NCBI RefSeq assembly: GCF_001280205.1
Contig: NZ_CP012573.1
Span: 1,922,001-1,986,000, forward strand
Source: Clavibacter capsici
GTDB lineage: Bacteria; Actinomycetota; Actinomycetes; Actinomycetales; Microbacteriaceae
Reading direction: 5' to 3'
Length of the DNA: 64,000 nt
Shown: piece by piece, positions 52,102 to 59,025 of the stretch
Layout: the number at the start of each line of letters is the position of its first letter
Numbering within the stretch: position 1 is the stretch's first letter
Notes under the pieces: generated by a model
Seen by the model: the letters and a program-made list of their open reading frames with translations, nothing else
Database searches by the model: none
Told to the model about the DNA's origin: nothing
Translations under genes and position numbers: made by a program

Positions 52102-52107
52102 TAGGGT
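52102..52107 (+). promoter_or_regulatory. Leaderless-type -10 box TAGGGT
   Basis: TAGGGT is followed by six bases and the ATG at 52114. It lies in the 43-base divergent region shared with the amine oxidase gene. Confidence 0.6.
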
Positions 52108-52113
52108 CGGAGC

Positions 52114-52533
52114 ATGCCCTCCGACGCCGAGCCGACCGTCGACGCCGGCGCGCAGGCCGCCGTCCGCGTGGACAGCTGGCTCTGGGCCGTGCGCGTCTAC
52201 AAGACGCGGTCGCAGGCGACGGCCGCGTGCCGGGCCGGGCACGTGCGGGTCGCCGACGAGCGCGTCAAGGCGTCGCAGTCGGTGCGACCGGGCGACGAGG
52301 TGCGGGTGCGGATCGCGGGCGCCGACCGGATCCTCGTGGTGCGCCGCACGCTCGTGAAGCGCGTGGGCCCCGCGGTCGCCGCGGAGGCGATGACCGACCT
52401 CACTCCCCCGCCGCCGCCGCGCGACGCCGCGCCCGCGACGGTCGTCCGCGACCGGGGCGCGGGGCGTCCGACGAAGCGCGACCGGCGCGAGATCGAGCGG
52501 CTGCGCGACCCCGAGGGGATCCGCGGGCGCTGA
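52114..52533 (+). CDS. S4-domain RNA-binding protein, Hsp15-like
   Basis: A 139-residue basic protein. The S4 domain fills residues about 18-75: VRVDSWLWAVRVYKTRSQAT, CRAGHVRVADERVKASQSV and RPGDEVRV match Hsp15 (HslR), which recycles stalled 50S subunits that carry peptidyl-tRNA. The C-terminus is Pro- then Arg-rich (RGAGRPTKRDRREIERL), a common RNA-contacting tail. Leaderless start six bases after TAGGGT. Confidence 0.88.
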   Translation: MPSDAEPTVDAGAQAAVRVDSWLWAVRVYKTRSQATAACRAGHVRVADERVKASQSVRPGDEVRVRIAGADRILVVRRTLVKRVGPAVAAEAMTDLTPPPPPRDAAPATVVRDRGAGRPTKRDRREIERLRDPEGIRGR

Positions 52534-52551
52534 CGGCGTCCGCCGCCGCCC

Positions 52552-53502
52552 CTACAGCCCGGCGGCGGCCGCGCGGCGCGCGTGCGCGAGCTCCGCGAGG
52601 ATCCGCGCCCGGAGCGCGTTCGACCGCTCCGCGAACCCGCGCTGCTCCGCCGCGTACCGGGCCTTGCCGGCGGGCTCCTCGATCCGCACGGCCTCGAGGC
52701 CGAGCCCCGACACGTCGTACGGGCTCGCGCGCATGTCGAGCGAGCGGATGTCGCGGGCCAGCTCGAACGCGTCGAGCAGCACCTCGCCGGCCAACAGCGG
52801 GCCGAGCTTGGTGGCCCACTTGTAGACGTCCATGCCCGCGTGCAGGCAGCCGGGCTGCTCGAGGTCGGGCTGCGTCTCGCGGGTGGGCGCGAGCGAGTTC
52901 CGCGGCACGGCCTCGGGCGTGAAGAAGCGGAAGGCGTCGATGTGCGTGCAGGCGAGCCTGTGCGACTCGACGACGTCGTCGGTGGCGGCGGACCCGAGGC
53001 GCAGCGGCAGCCGCTCGTGGCGCTGCTCGCCGGGCCCGACCCGGTAGACCATCGCCCACTCGTGCAGGCCGAAGCAGGAGAAGCGGCCGGGGCGCGAGGC
53101 GGTGCGGCCGAGGATCCGCTCGACGAAGGAGGCGGTGGATCCGCGCGCCGCGAGGTAGGCGGACGCGTCGACCCGGATGCCGTCGTCGTCGGCCACGTAC
53201 CAGCGCCAGGCCGCGCGCTCCTCGCCGGCCGCGCCCCGGAGCACGACGCCCGCGCCCGGGTGCCAGCGGCGCAGCAGCGACGGCTTGTGCGGGTAGTAGG
53301 TGAAGAGGAAGTCGTCGACCTCGTGGGTGCGGCCGGCGAGGCGGCGCTCGCGGAAGCCCGCGGAGAAGGCGTCGGCGCGCTCCGCATGGCGGGCGGCCCG
53401 GTCGCGCCAGGCGGCGGGATCCAGGACCACGGGCAGGGCGCGCGCCCCGCCGCCGGTCGCCGGCGCCGCCGGGGAAGGCGCGGGGTCGGCGGCGATGGTC
53501 AT
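52552..53502 (-). CDS. Conserved actinobacterial protein usually named 3-methyladenine DNA glycosylase
   Basis: A 316-residue soluble protein. VDDFLFTYYPHKPSLLRRWHP (first part VDDFLFTYYPHKPSLL), RFSCFGLHEWAMVYR, ACTHIDAFRFFTPEA and QPGCLHAGMDVYKWATKLGP (first part QPGCLHAGMDVYKW) are family blocks. Databases commonly call this family 3-methyladenine DNA glycosylase, but I see no helix-hairpin-helix or AlkA/Tag signature, so the enzymatic claim is doubtful. Conserved His and Cys residues suggest a metal or catalytic site. The ATG at 53502 lies six bases after a TAGCCT box. Confidence 0.7.
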   Translation of the reverse strand: MTIAADPAPSPAAPATGGGARALPVVLDPAAWRDRAARHAERADAFSAGFRERRLAGRTHEVDDFLFTYYPHKPSLLRRWHPGAGVVLRGAAGEERAAWRWYVADDDGIRVDASAYLAARGSTASFVERILGRTASRPGRFSCFGLHEWAMVYRVGPGEQRHERLPLRLGSAATDDVVESHRLACTHIDAFRFFTPEAVPRNSLAPTRETQPDLEQPGCLHAGMDVYKWATKLGPLLAGEVLLDAFELARDIRSLDMRASPYDVSGLGLEAVRIEEPAGKARYAAEQRGFAERSNALRARILAELAHARRAAAAGL

Positions 53503-53508
53503 CCGTCG

Positions 53509-53514
53509 AGGCTA
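53509..53514 (-). promoter_or_regulatory. Leaderless-type -10 box TAGCCT
   Basis: On the minus strand TAGCCT is followed by six bases and the ATG at 53502. Confidence 0.6.
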
Positions 53515-53581
53515 CCCGCGGGACCGGCCCGGATCCGCCCCGCGGCGCGGGAGTCCGGGCCCGCCGGGGCCCCCGCCCCGT

Positions 53582-53587
53582 TAGCAT
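53582..53587 (+). promoter_or_regulatory. Leaderless-type -10 box TAGCAT
   Basis: TAGCAT is followed by six bases and the ATG at 53594. Confidence 0.6.
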
Positions 53588-53593
53588 GGGCGC

Positions 53594-54028
53594 ATGGATG
53601 ACGACTCCCTCTTCACGCCTCCCGGCGTCGCCGGCTACACGATCACCGAGATCGTCGAGAGCGAGTCGGGTGGCGAGCCCCTCTTCGTCTCCGCGATCCA
53701 CCTCGACGGCGAGCACGTCGCCAACTGGATCTCCACCGATCTCGACGAGGACGACGGCATCGTCGCCGACCTCGACCACGCGTTCGGCGGCCCGGCCACC
53801 GACCGCATGTTCCGCCAGGCCGCGGCGATCTTCCCGGACGCCGTGCTGTCGGAGATCCTCCCCGAGCTCGTCAGCTTCCTCTGGGTCGTGGCCGACGTCG
53901 CGGGCGTCGCCGACGACCAGGACCTCGACTTCGAGGCCGCCATCCGCGTCGTCGCGGCCGAGGGCGACCTCGACGCGCAGGACCGCGACCTCCTCGGCCG
54001 GCTCGACAGCCTCAAGCGCATCGACTGA
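53594..54028 (+). CDS. Acidic protein of unknown function
   Basis: A 144-residue, strongly acidic soluble protein with no motif I recognise. A beta-type start (GYTITEIVESESGGEPLFVS) leads to an all-helical second half. Codon use is like that of its neighbours, so it is likely a real gene. It stands alone, with a leaderless start six bases after a TAGCAT box, divergent from the gene at 52552-53502. Confidence 0.7.
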   Translation: MDDDSLFTPPGVAGYTITEIVESESGGEPLFVSAIHLDGEHVANWISTDLDEDDGIVADLDHAFGGPATDRMFRQAAAIFPDAVLSEILPELVSFLWVVADVAGVADDQDLDFEAAIRVVAAEGDLDAQDRDLLGRLDSLKRID

Positions 54029-54085
54029 CCCTCCCCCGCAGCATCCCCGGAGCCCCGCCCGCCTGACGCGCGCGGGGCTCCGGCG

Positions 54086-54091
54086 TACGGT
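54086..54091 (+). promoter_or_regulatory. Leaderless-type -10 box TACGGT
   Basis: TACGGT is followed by six bases and the ATG at 54098. Confidence 0.55.
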
Positions 54092-54097
54092 CGGATG

Positions 54098-54355
54098 ATG
54101 AGCGACTCCGACATCGATCCCCTGTCCACCGTCCAGGGCGCCCCCGGCGTCACGCAGGACATGCCCGGCGAAGCCGACTCCGACGCGAGCGTCGGCGGCA
54201 CGGTGCCCGACGGCGAGAGCATCCAGCACGTCGACGACGACGAGGCGCCCGGCGACGGCGGGCTCTCGAGCGGCGGCGACTCCCTCGGCTCCGACGAGGA
54301 CGCGGCCGACACGGGTGCGGGCACGGGCGACGCGCCCACCGACCTGCCCGCCTGA
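54098..54355 (+). CDS. Small disordered acidic protein
   Basis: An 85-residue protein made almost only of Asp, Glu, Gly, Ser, Ala, Pro and Thr, with no lysine or arginine and a single histidine. No fold is expected. The ATG at 54098 sits six bases after TACGGT; an ATG at 54095 is also in frame. A strong terminator follows, which supports a real short transcript. The function is unknown; similar acidic tails act as stress, desiccation or nucleic-acid-mimic proteins, but nothing here proves that. Confidence 0.6.
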   Translation: MSDSDIDPLSTVQGAPGVTQDMPGEADSDASVGGTVPDGESIQHVDDDEAPGDGGLSSGGDSLGSDEDAADTGAGTGDAPTDLPA

Positions 54356-54370
54356 TCTCCCCGCACCGCA

Positions 54371-54405
54371 CGAGGGCCCGCCGCGACGACCGCGGCGGGC
54401 CCTCG
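54371..54405. terminator. Bidirectional terminator
   Basis: Perfect 15-base stem (54371-54385 with 54391-54405) and a five-base loop, between the convergent small acidic gene and the J-domain gene. Confidence 0.82.
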
Positions 54406-54439
54406 TCACGCGCGGCGCCGGCGCGGTGCGGCGTCGGAC

Positions 54440-55420
54440 TCAGCCCGCGTCGGGCCCCAGCAGCGTCAGCCGCTCGCGGAGGAGCGCGCGGACGGCGTAG
54501 GGATCCGCGACGCTGAGCCGCCCCTCCTCCGAGACACCGTCGCGCAGCACGAGCGGCAGGACGGATCGGCGGACGACGAGCGCCCCACGGTTGCGCCCGC
54601 GCTCCACGCGCTCGACCGGCTGCGCGAGCGCGTCGTCCGGCACGACCACCACGGCGGCCGCGAAGCGCACGCCCGCCGAGGCCGCGAGGGAGCGCGCCGT
54701 GCCGACCAGCCACGCGACGGGCGCGTCGCCGGGCGCGAACGCGCCGTCGGGATCCGGCACCACCGGCTGCAGCTCCCCGCGGACGAGCTGCACGGCCTGG
54801 CCCCAGTCCTCGGAGCTGAGCGCGAAGAGGCCCGCGGGCGCCAGCACGACGTGGTCGACCTTGCCCTGCCCGGCGAGCGGACGCACGTCGTGGAAGATCG
54901 TCGCGCCCATGCCGAGCGACGCCGCGGCGCGCGCGGTCGCCTCCTCGGCGAGGGCCTTGGCCAGCAGCCAGCGGATCTCCCGCGGGGCGCGGCGCACGAG
55001 CTCGGGCGACCAGGGATCCACCCCGAGGTCGCCGCCGGGGGCGACGCCCTGCCACTCGGCGACGCGGTCGACGTAGTGGGCGCGGGCGAGCGCGCCGGCG
55101 ACGCCGTGCACGGTCGCGCCGAGGCGGGTGCCGGATCCGGGCGCGGGCGCGTAGCCGGCGTCGTCCGGGCCGAGGGCGTCGTCGTCCGACGCCGCCGCGC
55201 GGCCCTGCCCGCGGTCGTAGCGGGCGCGGTCGTCGGGATCCCCCACGAGCTCCCATGCGCGCTGCACCGCGTGGAACAGGTGCGCCTCGCCGCCCGTGTC
55301 CGGGTGGGTGGCGCGGACGAGCCGGCGGTACGCGGCGCGGAGGGCGGCGGTGTCGGCCGCGGGATCCACGCCCAGCACCTCGTACGGGGTGCGGTCGGCG
55401 GGGCTCCCCGCGCGGCTCAC
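54440..55420 (-). CDS. J-domain protein with a NERD-like C-terminal domain
   Basis: A 326-residue protein. Residues about 11-70 are a J domain: TPYEVLGVDPAADTAALRAA, YRRLVRATHPDTGG with the HPD tripeptide, then a helix IV region RARYDRG. A linker leads to a second domain (about 140-230) that looks like NERD: AEEATARAAASLG, VDHVVLAPAGLFALSSEDW and AVQLVRGELQPV. The NERD nuclease ETK-type lysine is replaced by SSEDW, so catalysis may be lost. The start is GTG at 55420, overlapping the Stealth gene stop (GTGA), so the two are made together. A DnaK client role is implied only by the J domain. Confidence 0.78.
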   Translation of the reverse strand: MSRAGSPADRTPYEVLGVDPAADTAALRAAYRRLVRATHPDTGGEAHLFHAVQRAWELVGDPDDRARYDRGQGRAAASDDDALGPDDAGYAPAPGSGTRLGATVHGVAGALARAHYVDRVAEWQGVAPGGDLGVDPWSPELVRRAPREIRWLLAKALAEEATARAAASLGMGATIFHDVRPLAGQGKVDHVVLAPAGLFALSSEDWGQAVQLVRGELQPVVPDPDGAFAPGDAPVAWLVGTARSLAASAGVRFAAAVVVVPDDALAQPVERVERGRNRGALVVRRSVLPLVLRDGVSEEGRLSVADPYAVRALLRERLTLLGPDAG

Positions 55421-57084
55421 TCCGCCGGGGTGGCCGGCGCCGCGGACGCGGCGGCCCGGTCGGCGACCTCCGCCTCCCAGGGCGCCGGGATGCCGTAGTA
55501 GCGCTCCAGGAAGTCCTGCACGCGCTCCTGGCGCTCGTCGGCCGGGACCTCGGGGAACGAGCCGTCGTTGAGGCAGAAGAAGTCCTGCGAGCGGCGCTTG
55601 AGGAGGCCGGGCAGCAGGTCGAGGCCCGCGCGCGACGTGGTGTCGACGTAGGTGACCTTGGCGCTCTCCTGCTGCACGGCCCGCGCGGTCATCTGCGCGT
55701 AGTAGTGGTACAGCGAGTTCGTGACCGAGATGTCGGTGCTGGAGCGGAAGCGGCTGAGCTGCGTGCGGTGGAAGTCCTCCGCGAACTCCCGCTCGAGCTC
55801 GAGCAGCACGCTCTTGCGCAGCGGCGTGGCCGCGTGCTCCAGGTGGCGGGTGATGAGGCGGCCGAAGCGGTCCATGAGCAGGCGCCGGTTGACGCGTGCC
55901 GAGTTCTCGAAGCCGCTGCGGTCGGAGTCGTTGTCGCCCAGGCCGATGCGCGTGGACGCCTCGATGAACTTGGTGATCCCGCCGGGCGAGAAGAACATGC
56001 CCGGCTGCACGGGGCGGCCGAAGAACATGTCGTCGTTCGAGTAGAGGAAGTGCTCGCTGAGCCCCGGGATGTGCTGCAGCTGCGACTCGACGGCCTGCGA
56101 GTTGTGCGTGGGCAGGGCGGCGGGATCCGTGAAGAACTCCTCGCTGCGCACGAACGTGACGCCCGGGTGGTCGGCGAGCCAGGCCGGCTTCGGGGAGTCG
56201 GTGACGATGAAGATCCGCCGCACCCACGGCGCGAAGAGGTAGACGGAGCGCAGCGCGTACTTGAGCTCGTCGATCTGGCGGAAGCGGGCCTCGGAGTCGT
56301 CGCCCTCGCCGACCACGACGTCCTTCATGCGCTCGGCGCGGCGCTTCTGGAACTCGGGGTCGTTGCCGTCGACCCAGGAGAAGACCATGTCGATGTCGAA
56401 GGTGATGTCGGACGCCTGCGCGTCGAACATGCCGCGGAGCGTCTTCCACTCGTGGCCGTACATCTCGACCGTGGTCGGCACGACCTCGGCGGCGGGCAGG
56501 ATCTCGCGCGTGAGCGAGTTCTCGACCGGCCAGACGATGGTCTCGCCCTCGAAGCGGAAGAACTGCAGCTCGACCGCGGTGGAGGCGCCGTACGCGAGGA
56601 GGCCGACCGGCTCGATCCGCGGGCGGTAGAGGCGGAAGATGCCGGCGTCGGGGTTGTCGGTGAGGCGGCCGTCGGCCACGAGCAGCGGCGGGCGGCGGCG
56701 GCCGTCGACGGTCTTCGCGTAGAGCGGCTCGTCGGCGCACGCGGCCACGAGGGCGCGCACCACGGTGTCGCGGTTCTGCACGTCGATGGCGATGACGGGG
56801 CGCTCGTCGTTGCCGCGGATCAGCCAGAAGTCGATGCCGGTCGCGAGCAGCGCGTCGCGGATGAAGAGGAGGTCGGTCACGAGCGCCTGGTGCGGCGTGA
56901 GCGTGCGGTTGACCAGGGTCGCGAGGCCCTTGCGGATGACGACGTCGGGCCGGTGGTGCGTGGTGGGCCACGTGGCGGGGGCGGGCGCGACCGCGTCGTC
57001 CTGGCGGGAGTACTCCTCCTCGCTGGTGGCCGGATCGACCGTCGGCTCGAGCGCTACGTTGAACTGCCGTGCGCTGCCCGCCAT
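55417..57084 (-). CDS. Stealth-family sugar-phosphate transferase
   Basis: A 555-residue protein with all main Stealth blocks: DMVFSWVDGNDPEF (CR1), RFRQIDELKYALRSVYLFAP and RRIFIVTDSPKP (CR2), HNSQAVESQLQHIPGL and EHFLYSNDDMFFGRP (CR3), and FFCLNDGS (CR4). Stealth enzymes transfer hexose-1-phosphate to build phosphodiester-linked capsular or cell-wall polysaccharide. About 230 N-terminal residues before CR1 contain a separate region (LLATGIDFWLIRGNDERPVI) seen in actinobacterial members. It is followed, with overlap, by the J-domain gene. The acceptor is unknown; a surface glycopolymer is likely. Confidence 0.88.
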   Translation of the reverse strand: MAGSARQFNVALEPTVDPATSEEEYSRQDDAVAPAPATWPTTHHRPDVVIRKGLATLVNRTLTPHQALVTDLLFIRDALLATGIDFWLIRGNDERPVIAIDVQNRDTVVRALVAACADEPLYAKTVDGRRRPPLLVADGRLTDNPDAGIFRLYRPRIEPVGLLAYGASTAVELQFFRFEGETIVWPVENSLTREILPAAEVVPTTVEMYGHEWKTLRGMFDAQASDITFDIDMVFSWVDGNDPEFQKRRAERMKDVVVGEGDDSEARFRQIDELKYALRSVYLFAPWVRRIFIVTDSPKPAWLADHPGVTFVRSEEFFTDPAALPTHNSQAVESQLQHIPGLSEHFLYSNDDMFFGRPVQPGMFFSPGGITKFIEASTRIGLGDNDSDRSGFENSARVNRRLLMDRFGRLITRHLEHAATPLRKSVLLELEREFAEDFHRTQLSRFRSSTDISVTNSLYHYYAQMTARAVQQESAKVTYVDTTSRAGLDLLPGLLKRRSQDFFCLNDGSFPEVPADERQERVQDFLERYYGIPAPWEAEVADRAAASAAPATPAE

Positions 57085-57222
57085 GGATCATCCCCTTGGT
57101 GCTTCTCGTGTGCTGATGGATGCGCCTGGCCCGGACGGGTGGCGACGGACCATCCTATCGAGCGACGGGGCGCGCCCCCGGTCGGGGGCGGCCGGCGGGT
57201 GCCGCGGCCAGCGTGCCTCGGG

Positions 57223-57936
57223 TCATCCCTCGACGTCGGCCGCGGGGAGGGCGTCGACCTCCCAGACCACCGGGGACTCGAGGAACGGGTGGGTGGCGGG
57301 ATCCGGTGCCTCGAGGATCGTGCGCGGGACGTCGTGCCAGCGCAGCTCCGCGAGCTCCTGGCCGACGGGGACCGCGTAGACGACGCACTCCATCCGCTCC
57401 TCGACGTCGTGGCCGTCCTCCAGGCGCAGGTCGGGGACCTCGTAGGGGCACTCGGCGTCGTCGGAGATGCCGCCGAGCTGGCGCTGGATGATGTCGACCT
57501 CGGTGCCGTCGGCGAGGAACGGGCGGAGGACGGGGCCGTTCTGCGGGCCGCGCTGGCCCTCGAGCCAGCGGGTCTGGACGAACGCGAAGTACGGGGTGCG
57601 GTCGGCGAACCGGGTGCCGTCCTCGTAGCCCGACCAGTAGGTGGGCTGGCCCTCGGCGACGCCCAGCAGGGTCGTGGCGATCACGCCCTCCGTCCCGCCG
57701 GCCTGGTCGGCGCTCGGCAGGGCGACCACCTCGCCCGCGGCGACGCGCTGGCCGGGGGTCGCCGTCGGCGCCTGGGCGGGGTCGATCGTCACGGCGTCGA
57801 ACGGCGCGGCGGGCGGGCCGTCGGGGCCGAAGGAGCAGCCCGCGAGGAGCAGGGACGCGGCGAGCGCGGATCCGGTCGCGACGAGCGCGGCGCGGCGGCG
57901 GGGACGGGCGGCGTGGGCGGTGGTGCGGATGGTCAT
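57223..57936 (-). CDS. Lipoprotein of unknown function
   Basis: A 237-residue predicted lipoprotein: a basic start (RPRRRAALVATGSALAASLL), then the lipobox LAGC at about 31-34. The mature part has beta-like sequence with a possible Cys pair (AECPYE and MECVVY) and YWSGYEDGTRFADRTPYFAF. No family is recognised. The ATG at 57936 has GGGGAG upstream. It lies between the Stealth gene and the divergent molybdenum hydroxylase operon. Confidence 0.7.
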   Translation of the reverse strand: MTIRTTAHAARPRRRAALVATGSALAASLLLAGCSFGPDGPPAAPFDAVTIDPAQAPTATPGQRVAAGEVVALPSADQAGGTEGVIATTLLGVAEGQPTYWSGYEDGTRFADRTPYFAFVQTRWLEGQRGPQNGPVLRPFLADGTEVDIIQRQLGGISDDAECPYEVPDLRLEDGHDVEERMECVVYAVPVGQELAELRWHDVPRTILEAPDPATHPFLESPVVWEVDALPAADVEG

Positions 57937-58113
57937 GGTCTCCCCGGGGTCTCCCCCCGAGCGTGGCAGCCCGGCCGCGAACGCGGCAAGTCGGGGGCGC
58001 GCTGGCGGGGGCGGGCGCGGGCGGATGCGAGGATCGCTGTCACACGCCCACGCACGACCGCGGTCCCCCTGGCGGATCCGCGGCCGTCGACCGGGACGCC
58101 CGGGAGGAGACCC

Positions 58114-59025
58114 ATGGACCAGCCGACCGTCCGCTCCGTCGTGCCCGCCCGGACGCGCGACGACCTCGCCGCCCTCGGGCCGACCGTGGCGGCGCTGGCC
58201 GGCGGATCCGGCGTCTTCGCCGAGCCGCACCCGCACCTCACCGGGCTCGTCGACCTGCACGCGCTCGGCTGGGCTCCGCTCGTCGTGACGGACGCCGGGC
58301 TCGAGATCGCCGCGACGTGCACCATCGCCGAGGTCGCCGGGATCCGGCCGCGCGACGGCTGGCTCGCGCATCCGCTCTTCCTCCAGGCGTGCACGGCGCT
58401 GTTCGGGTCGACGAAGATCTGGCGGGTCGCGACCGTGGGCGGCAACATCTGCTCGGCGCTCCCCGCCGGGCCGATGACCTCGCTCGCGTCCGCCCTCGAT
58501 GCGGAGGCGCTCGTCTGGCGGGCCGCGACGTCCGACGCCGCAGCCCACGACGAGCGGATGCCCGTGGCCGAGCTCGTGACCGGCGACCGCACGACTGCGC
58601 TGCGTCCCGGCGACGTGCTGCGCTCGATCCACGTGCCGGCGGCGTCGCTGCGCGCGCGGACGGCCTTCCGCAAGATCGCGCTGTCGCCCATCGGCCGGTC
58701 CGGCTCCGTGGTGATCGGGCGGCTCGACGAGGACGGCGCGTTCGCGCTCACCGTGACCGGGGCGACGCTCCGGCCCGAGCAGCTGCGCTACCCGTCGCTG
58801 CCCGCGGGCGCGGCGCTCGCGGACGACGTGCGGGGGATCGGATCCTGGTTCACCGACGCGCACGGGGCCGCCGACTGGCGCCGGGCCGTCAGCGCGCTGC
58901 TGGCGGAGGAGATCCGCGCGGAGCTGGCGGGCGACCCGTCGGGCGCGGGCGACGGACCGGCCTCCGGCGAGCGCGGCACCCCGCCCGGGGCCGCCGCCAC
59001 GACGACGGCGGGAGCGCGCGCGTGA
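58114..59025 (+). CDS. Molybdenum hydroxylase FAD-binding subunit
   Basis: FAD subunit of a xanthine-dehydrogenase-type enzyme, 303 residues. The conserved ATVGGNICSALPAGPM binds FAD, and GGSGVFAEPHP supplies the N-terminal flavin contact. The C-terminal CO-dehydrogenase flavoprotein domain contains AFRKIALSPIGRSGSV. The ATG at 58114 has GGGAGGAG upstream. It passes electrons from the FeS-molybdopterin subunit encoded next, with which it overlaps by four bases. The actual substrate (purine, aldehyde, nicotinate or other) cannot be read. Confidence 0.88.
   Translation: MDQPTVRSVVPARTRDDLAALGPTVAALAGGSGVFAEPHPHLTGLVDLHALGWAPLVVTDAGLEIAATCTIAEVAGIRPRDGWLAHPLFLQACTALFGSTKIWRVATVGGNICSALPAGPMTSLASALDAEALVWRAATSDAAAHDERMPVAELVTGDRTTALRPGDVLRSIHVPAASLRARTAFRKIALSPIGRSGSVVIGRLDEDGAFALTVTGATLRPEQLRYPSLPAGAALADDVRGIGSWFTDAHGAADWRRAVSALLAEEIRAELAGDPSGAGDGPASGERGTPPGAAATTTAGARA

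Noticed and set aside
52552-53502. True DNA glycosylase activity
   Set aside because: No helix-hairpin-helix, Tag or AlkA signature could be found, so the common database name is kept only as a label.
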